This document shows, in pieces, positions 33,370 to 41,701 of a stretch of DNA of 58,824 nt. A program made the position numbers and the translations under genes. The stretch comes from Candidatus Woesearchaeota archaeon (GTDB taxonomy: Archaea; Nanobdellota; Nanobdellia; Woesearchaeales; ARS49): positions 1 to 58,824 of the forward strand of contig JAFGHW010000017.1 in the NCBI GenBank assembly GCA_016929895.1, written 5' to 3'. The stretch's first letter is position 1. Each line of letters opens with the position of its first letter. Under the pieces are notes generated by a model. It made no database searches, was not told where the DNA came from, and saw only the letters and a list, made by a program, of their open reading frames with translations.

Positions 33370-35762
33370 TCAAACGTAGGACCCCAGTCAATTTTACCAG
33401 ATTCTTTTTTTCTAATCTTTCTTATTCCGTAGACAGAACCAATCACCAGACCAACTGTTGTTAATAGTATAATCAACCATTTAGCACTTGTATTGCCAAA
33501 GATTCCAGTAACACTGCCGGTTATAGCAGGAACTCTTGGCTCTTGTTCAGGAATCTCTTCTTCAATTTCTTCACCAGTCTCTTCAATTAATTCTGAATTA
33601 GAAGAGTCAGGTTTTGGAATACTATCTGTATCTGAAGATGATTCATCAGTTCCTCCTGAAGGAGGATTATAGTTTGCTGAAAGATCACCATAACCACTAC
33701 TGCCGCCATAGTTTTGCTGAGCAGGGCTTGCAACACTAAAAGAAACTGTTTTTTTGTAAACCAAACTATTAACAGTATAACCAACAGTAACTTCATAATC
33801 ACCGTCATTCGCAGGCGCTGTGAACGAATAACTAAATTCAGAATTATCATCCAAGCTTGCATCAGTAGAACCATCAGGATATGACACTGTAACAATTCCT
33901 GTGACTCCTGAAGAATCATCCCTTAATACAGAACCAGTAACAATAATCTCTTCACCAGGAGAAACACTGTAACCAGACAACTGGACATTAATATCATATG
34001 ATTCAACAACGGCAAATTCATCAAAAGCACTATTTTCCTGGTTATTGCTATCAGTTGCGTAAACAGTAACAATATAATCACCAAGAACCATTCCAGAATC
34101 CAAATTAAAAACTCCAGAATAAACATCACCATTAGCACTTAATATCTTTTCAGTACCTTCAAAGACAGCCTTAACTTCACTAATACTGCTGATATCAGTA
34201 ACAGTTGCCTGAACATTTAAATCAGAACCCCGGGCAACATAGGTAATATCCTCAATAACAATATCAGGACCTGTTAAATCCTCTGCAACAGCAGACATCT
34301 GCTCTGACTGAACAGAATTACCAATATCATCAACACAAAGCATATACCAGGTAAATCCGCCCAAAGGCAAAGCAACCTGAATAGTTGATTCTTCGCCAGA
34401 AGTTAAATCCTGAGAAACAGGACTTGAAACACTAGTACTCAAAGCACACTCAATCTCAGTATCAAAATTATCAGTCACTTTAACAACAAAATTACCATGA
34501 TAATCAAAAGATTCATTGTTCAATGGACTAATTACCTCGATTACAGGCGCTTCTCTGTCAACAAAAAACTCAAAGTTTTCAACAGCAGTATTTCCTGCCT
34601 TGTCAGTTGCAGTAACAGTCAATGTATTCCATGCATCAGGCCAATTACTTGAATCCAAATCAGCACTGTAATCAACAGAATCAATCTCAAAATTATCCTC
34701 AACAGTTAAATCAATTACTGCATCTTTAATCGCAGAACCATTAACAGGACTGTTTAAAACAATTGTTGGAGCAGTAATGTCATAAATAAATGAATCCTGG
34801 TCTTCACCTTCTAAACCAACAGCATCAGAACAAATAACCTTCCAATCATGCATTTCTTCGCTAACATTAACTTCCAGAGAGAAAGCATTAGTTCCTTCAA
34901 AAGCCTCAACTTCCTGAACAAAAACATTATCAATTTCCATCTGGCACTCAAATTGAGCAGCCTTATTGTCAGAAACATCAAACCTGAACATATTTGTAGC
35001 ATAACTATTATCCACAGGAGATAACAAATTTACAGTTGGAGGAGTTTCATCAAAACCAAAAGAACCAGTAATTACAGACGAATCTCCGGCATTATTAGTA
35101 ATCGTAACAGTAAAACAGGCAGTATCATCCTCTCCATAGGCTGAAAAATCAGCATTCCCACTGCAAAAGCCATTATTACAGCTTAACATAACATTAGAAC
35201 TATTTGAATAACAATCACTAAAAACATAGCTAACTGATTTAATACCTGTTTCAGGGTCAGAAGCATTAATCCTAATTTCCTGGTCTGGCTTGTATGCCCT
35301 GACATAACCATTATCAGCAGGAAAAACATCATTTAAAACAGGGGCAGACGAATCATTAAGAACAGTAACATTAATTTTAAAATCTTCAAAAACCAAATTA
35401 GCATATCTTAATTCGCCGCTTAATTCATATGTACTATCCTGGTCAACCAAAGGAGCATTAGCAGTAAAAACAAACAATGCACTATCAACATTGGTTTCAA
35501 TAGTTCCATCAGACCAAGTGACTCGCGAGGAAGAAAAATCACTAGTCCAACCAATAAATTGAAGAACATCCTGTATTTCTAAATCAGGGGAGTTAAGAAC
35601 AACTCTATTAATAACTTCACTGCCTAAATAATTATTAATCTTAACATTAAAATCAGCATCAACACTTTCATAAGTTTCTGCAGGAGATAAAGTCACTTGA
35701 GCTCCTAAAGCAAATGGTATTGCTAGAACAAAAATTGCTATGTATATAAAGACGTTTTTCAT
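33366..35762 (-). CDS. Membrane-anchored surface protein with Ig-like domains
   Basis: A 798-residue exported protein: signal peptide (about 1-20), a chain of six or so Ig-like beta domains with recurring phrases (SPVNGSA, SPLNNES, YVFSD, VTDN), a Gly/Ser/Pro/Glu-rich stalk (about 680-750) and a C-terminal membrane helix (about 762-780) with a short basic tail. Paired Cys residues in several domains suggest disulfides. Such proteins act in surface structure or adhesion. The ATG at 35762 has GAGGG just upstream; an in-frame TTG at 35783 would add seven residues. Confidence 0.82.
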   Translation of the reverse strand: MKNVFIYIAIFVLAIPFALGAQVTLSPAETYESVDADFNVKINNYLGSEVINRVVLNSPDLEIQDVLQFIGWTSDFSSSRVTWSDGTIETNVDSALFVFTANAPLVDQDSTYELSGELRYANLVFEDFKINVTVLNDSSAPVLNDVFPADNGYVRAYKPDQEIRINASDPETGIKSVSYVFSDCYSNSSNVMLSCNNGFCSGNADFSAYGEDDTACFTVTITNNAGDSSVITGSFGFDETPPTVNLLSPVDNSYATNMFRFDVSDNKAAQFECQMEIDNVFVQEVEAFEGTNAFSLEVNVSEEMHDWKVICSDAVGLEGEDQDSFIYDITAPTIVLNSPVNGSAIKDAVIDLTVEDNFEIDSVDYSADLDSSNWPDAWNTLTVTATDKAGNTAVENFEFFVDREAPVIEVISPLNNESFDYHGNFVVKVTDNFDTEIECALSTSVSSPVSQDLTSGEESTIQVALPLGGFTWYMLCVDDIGNSVQSEQMSAVAEDLTGPDIVIEDITYVARGSDLNVQATVTDISSISEVKAVFEGTEKILSANGDVYSGVFNLDSGMVLGDYIVTVYATDSNNQENSAFDEFAVVESYDINVQLSGYSVSPGEEIIVTGSVLRDDSSGVTGIVTVSYPDGSTDASLDDNSEFSYSFTAPANDGDYEVTVGYTVNSLVYKKTVSFSVASPAQQNYGGSSGYGDLSANYNPPSGGTDESSSDTDSIPKPDSSNSELIEETGEEIEEEIPEQEPRVPAITGSVTGIFGNTSAKWLIILLTTVGLVIGSVYGIRKIRKKESGKIDWGPTFD

Positions 35763-35911
35763 CCTCTTTTTCCCTCGCAACAAGTATTTTTAACTATATA
35801 TAATGAATTACTATATAAATATATTGATTAGTATACTGGTTTCATGCATTTATTTTTGAGTAGTGATAAAAGATTTTAAACTCAAACAAGGATATACGTA
35901 ATGGGGGTAGT

Positions 35912-36379
35912 ATGAGAATTGAATTAGTATATGTTGGGATACTAATATTTATTTTGGGGTTTACAGTTAGTTCTCTGTTTGATTCAACAGAGCCTAGATT
36001 TGCCTCTGGAGGAACAGTAGATAGAGATAATCCTGCAGACCACATATCAGGCGATGAAATACATCTATACGCAGACAAACTGGTAATAGAGCAAAAAGGA
36101 TTACGATATGCCTCTGTTGAAGACACCAAATCAATGGAACCAATTTTAAGTTCAAATTCCCATGTAATAGAAACACAAGCAGACATAAATAAATTACAAA
36201 AAGGAGACATAATTTCATTTTCAAAAGAAGGGCAAGTAATAGTTCATTCGATTTTTGAAACAGGAACAGATTCAGAAGGATGGTATGCCTTAACAAAAGG
36301 ATATAATAATGATTTTATTGATAACTGGAAAGTTCGAGTTTCTGACTTAAAAGGAGTAGTTGTTGGGATTTTAAATTAG
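35912..36379 (+). CDS. Minimal signal peptidase I-like protein (S26B type)
   Basis: A 155-residue protein with one N-terminal membrane helix (about 4-22), an extracellular region, and the S26 catalytic elements: Ser74 in SMEP, His112 in IVHSI and an Asp (134 or 137) after LTKGYNN, the Ser-His-Asp layout of archaeal and ER signal peptidases. It would cut signal peptides on the outer side of the membrane. It is shorter than most, and the loop after Ser74 differs from the usual SMxPT (Ile for Thr), so a specialised processing enzyme is possible. A GGGGGT sequence precedes the ATG. It follows the Ig-like protein gene on the opposite strand. Confidence 0.75.
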   Translation: MRIELVYVGILIFILGFTVSSLFDSTEPRFASGGTVDRDNPADHISGDEIHLYADKLVIEQKGLRYASVEDTKSMEPILSSNSHVIETQADINKLQKGDIISFSKEGQVIVHSIFETGTDSEGWYALTKGYNNDFIDNWKVRVSDLKGVVVGILN

Positions 36380-36417
36380 GGGAATCATTAAATACTATCA
36401 TTATTTCTATATTTACT

Positions 36418-36960
36418 ATGAACGGCATAGACTTCGATAAAATAAGGCAGTTACCGCCAGAAGAAAAGATTAAAGTACTGCAAAGAATAGAAAACGAACT
36501 AAAAGAATTGATAAACCAAAGAAAAAAAGAAATAGAAAAAAGAAACACAGAAATAGAACAAGCAGAATCATTATTACAAGAAGCTGAAAAAGAATCCAGA
36601 ATTCTAGAAGAAATCAAAACACCAGAAATAAAAACAATAGATGTAAGCCAATTATTCCGTCCAGAAGAAAAAGGACTTGAAGGAATCGCAGCAACATTGC
36701 CATCAGAAGCTGAAAAAGCATCACAAATAGAAGAACTAAGCAGAAAACCAATGCAAGAACTATACAATACAGTTGTTGGAATAAAAACCGAAGTAGAAAA
36801 AACAGGAATAGAAACACTATATCAGCAGCAACAAATAGAACAAATCAATGAAGCAATGTATGAAAAACGAAAAGCAATGGAAAGCAGACAATACAATCCA
36901 ACACAAAAAGCAAGACATTTAATGACTGCTGCAGAGCAAATGATACAAAGTTATTTTTAA
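36418..36960 (+). CDS. Coiled-coil protein upstream of the TIM-barrel gene
   Basis: A 180-residue protein made mostly of long charged helices. Residues 10-65 form a strong Glu/Lys/Ile heptad coiled coil, a Pro/Ile-rich hinge follows (about 66-100), and a second helical region runs to a hydrophobic C-terminus (MIQSYF). No family is recognised. Only about 100 bases separate it from the TIM-barrel gene on the same strand, but that gene has its own promoter. It could be a structural or adaptor protein. Confidence 0.65.
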   Translation: MNGIDFDKIRQLPPEEKIKVLQRIENELKELINQRKKEIEKRNTEIEQAESLLQEAEKESRILEEIKTPEIKTIDVSQLFRPEEKGLEGIAATLPSEAEKASQIEELSRKPMQELYNTVVGIKTEVEKTGIETLYQQQQIEQINEAMYEKRKAMESRQYNPTQKARHLMTAAEQMIQSYF

Positions 36961-36982
36961 AAACAACGAAATAATTAAACAA

Positions 36983-37003
36983 TGAAAAATTGAAAATTTT
37001 TCA
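36983..37003 (+). terminator. AT-rich hairpin after the coiled-coil gene
   Basis: A perfect nine-base inverted repeat, TGAAAAATT (36983-36991) and AATTTTTCA (36995-37003), with a three-base loop, lies 22 bases after the stop at 36960. The T-run on its 3' arm fits termination, though it could equally be a second regulator site for the next gene. Confidence 0.4.
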
Positions 37004-37007
37004 AGTT

Positions 37008-37036
37008 TAAAAGTTTCTTACGAAACTTTTAAATAC
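37008..37036 (+). promoter_or_regulatory. Palindromic BRE/TATA promoter of the TIM-barrel gene
   Basis: TAAAAGTTTC (37008-37017) and GAAACTTTTA (37022-37031) form a perfect ten-base inverted repeat around TTAC. The right arm contains the BRE (CGAAA, 37021-37025) and most of the TATA box (CTTTTAAATACT, 37026-37036... trimmed by the arm end). The ATG at 37063 follows at about 30 bases. A repressor binding this palindrome would directly block TBP/TFB; alternatively, it is a bidirectional promoter core. Confidence 0.5.
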
Positions 37037-37062
37037 TCAATATACAAAAAGGTATACTGAAT

Positions 37063-38814
37063 ATGGTAGAATTTCAAACAGACTATTACACGCCAATGGA
37101 CAGGGAATACGAAGTAGGCATAGCCTCAGGAGTAGGAAAGCAAACAAAAATAGAAGAACCAATAGTCTCAATAGGAGAACTAGGACAAACAGTCCCAGAA
37201 ATAGATCCTGCAGGAAAATTCAAAAACATGGTGCAGGGAGTGCAAGCAGCAATGAGAGCAGGCTCAAAAAACATACAATTAGTAATGTCAACACCAGTAA
37301 CCAGCCCAATGGGAGGAAGGCCAAAAGCATATGGTCAAGAAGTAAGACAAGCAATGAAAGATGCATTCTTAGCAAATGACGCACGATTAATAGGAATAGA
37401 ACTACCAAGCTCAATGAACAATTTATCAGGCTTTGACCAGCAGCAAGGAGTATTCAGCGAAACAACAAGACAAAAACACATGGACGAAGTAAAAGAAGCA
37501 ATAAGATTTGCATCAGACGTGGGCCAAGGAGGAGGAATAGACGTAGTAAGCTGGGAATTCCAAAGACCAATAAGCAATATCGCGCCAGAATCAGAAGGAT
37601 TCCAGCCAGAAGAAGAAGAGGTTTTGCAAGTAGTAGACAGCAAAACAGGAAGAATAAATGCATTTAGAAAAAAAGAAGTAAGAATACACCTGCCATTTGA
37701 ACCAGGAACAGAAACACCTATAACAAAAGAAACAGAAAGAGGACTTCCAAAATTAGAACCATGGGAATGGGAAGACTTTGTTAATTTAGCCAAACAAAAA
37801 GGAACCAAACCTGAAAAAGAATTCATAGAAATGCAATTAAACGCTCAAATAGACACTTCTGAAGGATGGGCGGGACATTACGTTGCTGTTGCGGCACATG
37901 CCAAAAAAAGAGTTGACGAAGCTAAAGAAGCAGGAGAACCGCAAGAAGTGATAGATAAATTAGAAAGAGAATACAATTATGACAAACAATTAGCACAAGG
38001 ACAAGCACAACAAGCAGAAGAACTAAGAGAAAGAAAAAACCGAATGATGCCTGTATCAGAATATGCAAAACAAAAAGCAATAGAATCATATGCAGATTTA
38101 GGAATAGATGCAATGGATGAAACAAATAACAATCCAAAAGTAAGACATCCAATACATGTAGGTCCTGAAATAGGATGGCCGCATGCATATGGAGGACATC
38201 CAAAAGAATTTGTAGAACTAATACAAGAATCCAGGAAAAGAATGGTTGAAAAATTAGTTCATGATCCTAATAGAAAAATGTCTCTATCACAAGCTAAAAA
38301 AGAAGCACATGAACATATACAAGGAATGTTTGACACAGGACACCTAGGAATGTGGCTGGAACACTTTAAACCAAGAACAAGATACCAAGAAAGACTAAAA
38401 GAATTCAACAAATGGTTTATGAAACAAGTCGACATGATTGCAGACGCAGATGTTGTTGGAGGAATACAAGCAGTAGACTCTGCAGGAGCAGCACACGGGC
38501 ATTTGCCAGCAGGACAAGGAATATTTCCAGTAGTAGAAGCTGTTAAGACATTAAAACAAAAAGGATTCAAAGGATACATAGTATCAGAAGGACATGAAGA
38601 AGAACGATTTGGAGAAGGAAGAATATTATTAAAAACATGGCAGGCATTTAATGCACCAATAGAATCAAAATATGGTCCAGGAGTTCCTGCAAGACAATTC
38701 AATGACATTCACCAAGGATATTTTGGAAGAACAAAAGCACCAACACAAATGTTTGGTTCTTACACGCCGCCATTTGGAGAGTATAAACCTTGGTCTGAGA
38801 TTCCTTTTGAATGA
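37063..38814 (+). CDS. TIM-barrel protein of the xylose isomerase/AP endonuclease 2 type
   Basis: A 583-residue soluble protein. The C-terminal half shows the metal-site pattern of the xylose isomerase-like/AP endonuclease 2 superfamily: Glu369 in GPEIGW, Asp424 and His427 in FDTGH, Asp472 with His478/His480 in DSAGAAHGH, and Glu509 in SEGHEE. The N-terminal part (about 50-180) could supply the first barrel strands (IQLVMSTPV, LIGIELPS, DVVSWEF). A charged helical insert of about 130 residues (roughly 200-335) separates the halves, which is unusual. It may be a metal-dependent sugar isomerase, epimerase or endonuclease; the reaction is not determined. Its stop abuts the convergent next gene with no gap. 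Confidence 0.7.
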   Translation: MVEFQTDYYTPMDREYEVGIASGVGKQTKIEEPIVSIGELGQTVPEIDPAGKFKNMVQGVQAAMRAGSKNIQLVMSTPVTSPMGGRPKAYGQEVRQAMKDAFLANDARLIGIELPSSMNNLSGFDQQQGVFSETTRQKHMDEVKEAIRFASDVGQGGGIDVVSWEFQRPISNIAPESEGFQPEEEEVLQVVDSKTGRINAFRKKEVRIHLPFEPGTETPITKETERGLPKLEPWEWEDFVNLAKQKGTKPEKEFIEMQLNAQIDTSEGWAGHYVAVAAHAKKRVDEAKEAGEPQEVIDKLEREYNYDKQLAQGQAQQAEELRERKNRMMPVSEYAKQKAIESYADLGIDAMDETNNNPKVRHPIHVGPEIGWPHAYGGHPKEFVELIQESRKRMVEKLVHDPNRKMSLSQAKKEAHEHIQGMFDTGHLGMWLEHFKPRTRYQERLKEFNKWFMKQVDMIADADVVGGIQAVDSAGAAHGHLPAGQGIFPVVEAVKTLKQKGFKGYIVSEGHEEERFGEGRILLKTWQAFNAPIESKYGPGVPARQFNDIHQGYFGRTKAPTQMFGSYTPPFGEYKPWSEIPFE

Positions 38815-40005
38815 TTAAGACTTAAGAATTCTATTAACTTTATCAATTGCAGATTGAATACTCTTTTTGTCCTCTTTTAGTTCGTTCATATATGTTTCTG
38901 AAATGGCTTTAAACAGAACACTGAATTCAATTGCAGACAAAGGATTTTTTTTCTCTGCAAAAAACATTGCAGCATTATACGCAATATCCTGTGCTTTTTC
39001 AAGATGCTCTTGTCTTACCTCAGGTCTAAAGGTTTCATTACGGTAAATACCCAAATGAACATTCATTACTGCGGCAGGAACATGTTTGCTTAAACTTATA
39101 ATCAAAGGATGTCCGCCATTTTGCATAATCCAGCACATTGCCTGTTCTGAAATTCTTTCTACTTTAGCAAGATCTTCAAGTTCATACTCTCTGGGAAAAC
39201 TTACAAAAGGGTTGAGTTCGTCTAGCAATTCCTTAACTCTGCCGATCTTAAGCTCTGCTTCTAGTTCTGAAGGATTAATATTTGAATCCATTGAAATAAT
39301 TGCACTTGCAAAATCTTTCATATTTCCACCGTTAGAAAAATATCCTTGTTTTAAAGCATAAATTTGTCTGGCTTTTTTATTTGAGTCTAAATTTTCTTTA
39401 GCTTTTTGTCTCAGATTATCAAAATATCTTTTATCTTCAGGAGAAAGGTCTTTGGTTATGATTGTTTTTTCTTTTTTTCCAAACAATCTGCCGATAAAAC
39501 CGGGCTTGATAGTATCTTTTGTTGTATGAAGCTTGTCAAAATCAACTAAAACTTGCTGATATAATTCTGCAATACTGTTAACTTTATCATATTCGCCAAC
39601 TCCTGCAGATAATTCTGCTTTTTGCTTTAGTTTTTTGCAAAATTCATTTATTTCGCAATTAGAAATGTGTTCAGGATTAACTCTAAGCGACTCTTCTAAA
39701 GTTAAAGCATTATTCTCATGATTAAGTTTAGGTTCGCCTTCAGAAAGAATTATATGTTCAAAAATTGGAAACTTGTTAATAAGCTTGTTACGGATTTCTT
39801 GAGGACTTTTATTTTCATATGATTGACCATTATTTCCATTAAGCAATTTGCTCATGTGTATTAAAAATTCATCTCTGCCCAGTTCTGAATGACGCTCTTC
39901 TTCAGGATGCATACTTACAAAAGTCTTGTATCTATCAAGACATTCGGCACTATTAGAATCATACTTGAGCATTAGATATTCGAGTTTTCTTGTATCAATC
40001 GCCAT
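38815..40005 (-). CDS. Uncharacterised 396-residue helical protein with structured leader
   Basis: A soluble, mainly helical protein that I do not recognise. It has scattered Cys residues (for example CEINEFCKK near 120), a basic patch near 180-190 (GRLFGKKEKT) and a better-packed C-terminal half (about 260-396). No membrane segment or catalytic motif is seen. The frame stays open to a GTG at 40074, but the ATG at 40005 is preferred because the upstream 65 bases form a strong hairpin. A BRE/TATA promoter lies at 40112-40126. Confidence 0.65.
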   Translation of the reverse strand: MAIDTRKLEYLMLKYDSNSAECLDRYKTFVSMHPEEERHSELGRDEFLIHMSKLLNGNNGQSYENKSPQEIRNKLINKFPIFEHIILSEGEPKLNHENNALTLEESLRVNPEHISNCEINEFCKKLKQKAELSAGVGEYDKVNSIAELYQQVLVDFDKLHTTKDTIKPGFIGRLFGKKEKTIITKDLSPEDKRYFDNLRQKAKENLDSNKKARQIYALKQGYFSNGGNMKDFASAIISMDSNINPSELEAELKIGRVKELLDELNPFVSFPREYELEDLAKVERISEQAMCWIMQNGGHPLIISLSKHVPAAVMNVHLGIYRNETFRPEVRQEHLEKAQDIAYNAAMFFAEKKNPLSAIEFSVLFKAISETYMNELKEDKKSIQSAIDKVNRILKS

Positions 40006-40016
40006 TTTAGTGTACA

Positions 40017-40091
40017 GTAAGTAATAAGTCGTGCGGGCAATAGAAATCGGGTGTGGGGGGATTGCTATGCCCACTTACGACATATTATTAC
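40017..40091 (-). ncRNA. Candidate structured 5' leader or small RNA (75-nt hairpin)
   Basis: Segments pair in order: 40017-40020 with 40088-40091, 40022-40026 with 40083-40087, 40028-40032 (GTCGT) with 40077-40081 (ACGAC), 40035-40039 (GGGCA) with 40068-40072 (TGCCC), and 40041-40043 with 40065-40067, about 22 base pairs in all with small bulges and a C-rich loop on the minus strand. It is clearly more GC-rich than the surrounding DNA. The predicted transcription start of the minus-strand gene (near 40090) falls at its 5' edge and the ATG at 40005 about 12 bases past its 3' edge, so it would fill the whole leader. Confidence 0.5.
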
Positions 40092-40126
40092 CATCTGGTA
40101 GTAATTAAGAGTATTTAAAGCTTTCG
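40085..40126 (-). promoter_or_regulatory. BRE/TATA promoter and near-palindrome before the 396-residue gene
   Basis: On the minus strand TCGAAAG (40120-40126) precedes CTTTAAATAC (40111-40120), a BRE/TATA pair. A near-palindrome TTACCATCTGGTAGTAA (40088-40104) lies between TATA and the predicted start, where a repressor could act. Transcription should begin near 40090. Confidence 0.55.
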
Positions 40127-40169
40127 ATTTTTTAGTTACTGGATGGTGGTTATTTATTGCAGAATCAGA

Positions 40170-40715
40170 CTATTTCTCAGAAAAAACCATATACGCGCTT
40201 GCGTCATACATGAACTTCCATAAACCGGGGTTTAATGCCTTGAACATTAAATTGCTCTGCTTTTCTTCAAAAGTTTCTTCTGTTCCAGGCATGAACAAAC
40301 CAAACTCATTCCTCATTTTAGCATTATAATTAGTTTTAATTGCAGTGTTAAATTCTTTGGTCTGCTGAGAAACAATAACCTCTCTAAAATCATCTGATTT
40401 ATAGCTGATATCATAATAAGTGCTTAATTCAGTCGGAGAATCATCTCTCTGCCAATATTTTAAAACATTTGAATACGAAGTATGGAAATCTTCGTGGCGT
40501 GCTTGATAAGCATCTGAAAAATCCTGTCCTGTTTCTGTTATTTTTTTAGAAGAGCTGTCTTTTATAACTTCATCAATAGCATCCTTAATCTCTTTTTTAA
40601 TCTCCTCTGTTTCATCAGGCTCTGTTAAAGTAGCTATATTTATTTCTTCAATATCCTCTGGCTCAGTAGAATTATCAAATTCGTCTGGCTCTGTTATGTT
40701 AATCTCTTCTGACAT
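40170..40715 (-). CDS. Uncharacterised acidic protein (181 aa)
   Basis: The first ~65 residues are very acidic with repeated TEPDE/EEIN-type phrases (three related copies), probably disordered. The C-terminal part (about 75-181) is a compact Tyr/Phe-rich helical region ending SAYMVFSEK. No domain recognised. The ATG at 40715 lies about 28 bases after a minus-strand TATA element (GTTTAAAAA near 40740-40750), so a leaderless mRNA is likely; an upstream ATG at 40742 falls within that promoter and was rejected. Confidence 0.65.
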   Translation of the reverse strand: MSEEINITEPDEFDNSTEPEDIEEINIATLTEPDETEEIKKEIKDAIDEVIKDSSSKKITETGQDFSDAYQARHEDFHTSYSNVLKYWQRDDSPTELSTYYDISYKSDDFREVIVSQQTKEFNTAIKTNYNAKMRNEFGLFMPGTEETFEEKQSNLMFKALNPGLWKFMYDASAYMVFSEK

Positions 40716-40813
40716 CGTAACACAATGGTTTTTTTTCACCACTTTTTAAACTTTACTAATTGCAAAACCAGTTTTTTTAAAGTATATTTATTCATAGTGA
40801 CTATTAGACAATA

Positions 40814-41668
40814 GTGATAAAGTTATTTAAAAACAGTCAGCCAATTGTTGGAGTAATGGAATTTCAAACTACAGAGAAGAGTCATCCAAACATAAGAAGC
40901 TACAGCACAGACGATTTCAAGCTGGCAAAAGAATTTGCAGAAAAAATACACAAAGAATTAGAAGGCGGGTTTTTAAAAGCAGCGATATTATTCGGAAGCA
41001 CTGCCAGAAAAGAAAAAACATATCATGAGCCAGACATAGACATTCTGCTTATAATAAATGATTTAACAATGATTCTGAGCCCTGAAGTAGTAGAGGCGTA
41101 TCGGGTAATAACACGAAATGTCGCTTCAAAAGTATCTAAACGACTGCATATTACAACATTTAAACTGACAAGTTTTTGGGATTATTTACGAAACGGAGAC
41201 CCTGTATCTGTAAACATATTGAGAGATGGTGTGCCTTTGTATGACTGTGGTTTTTTTGAACCTGCGCAAGCTTTACTATTCCAGGGAAGAATCAGGCCAA
41301 CAAAAGAAAGCGTGTGGACATATTTCACACGCGCGCCAAACACAATAAAAAGTTCAGAATGGCACTTGCTGCAGGCATCAATAGACTTATACTGGGCAGT
41401 AATCGACGCGGCACACGCAGCACTAATGCATTACGGAGAAGTTCCTCCTTCACCGTCGCATGTGTCGGATTTGATTTATGAAAAACTAGTCAAGAAAAAA
41501 ATATGCTCGCGAAAAGAAGCAGAAACAATGAGGTTTTTTTACGAACTAAGCAAGAAGATTACACATCGGCAGAAAAATACAGTAACAGGAAAAGAATATG
41601 ATGCTTATTTAGCCCAAGCCAAGCAATTTGTAGATGTAATGAAAAGGATAATTTCGGGGAGAAAGTAA
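40814..41668 (+). CDS. Nucleotidyltransferase (MNT)-HEPN fusion protein
   Basis: A 284-residue two-domain protein. The N-terminal part is a minimal nucleotidyltransferase: FGSTARKE (60-67) and DID (74-76) form the GS...DxD metal and nucleotide site. The C-terminal part (about 165-280) is a helical HEPN-like domain. As separate proteins, MNT antitoxins AMPylate and silence HEPN ribonuclease toxins; here both sit on one chain. A typical HEPN RX4-6H catalytic motif is not clear, so the domain may only bind nucleotide. A GTG at 40814 and an ATG at 40856 each have a TATA element at leaderless spacing; the start is unresolved. No partner toxin gene is adjacent. Confidence 0.75.
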   Translation: MIKLFKNSQPIVGVMEFQTTEKSHPNIRSYSTDDFKLAKEFAEKIHKELEGGFLKAAILFGSTARKEKTYHEPDIDILLIINDLTMILSPEVVEAYRVITRNVASKVSKRLHITTFKLTSFWDYLRNGDPVSVNILRDGVPLYDCGFFEPAQALLFQGRIRPTKESVWTYFTRAPNTIKSSEWHLLQASIDLYWAVIDAAHAALMHYGEVPPSPSHVSDLIYEKLVKKKICSRKEAETMRFFYELSKKITHRQKNTVTGKEYDAYLAQAKQFVDVMKRIISGRK

Positions 41669-41701
41669 AACTTTATATTCTAAGTTCTAATTATTTCTAA
41701 T

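Noticed and set aside
40046-40060. G-quadruplex from the G-rich plus-strand loop
   Set aside because: The G runs are too few and irregular for a convincing four-tract motif; the hairpin explains the segment better.
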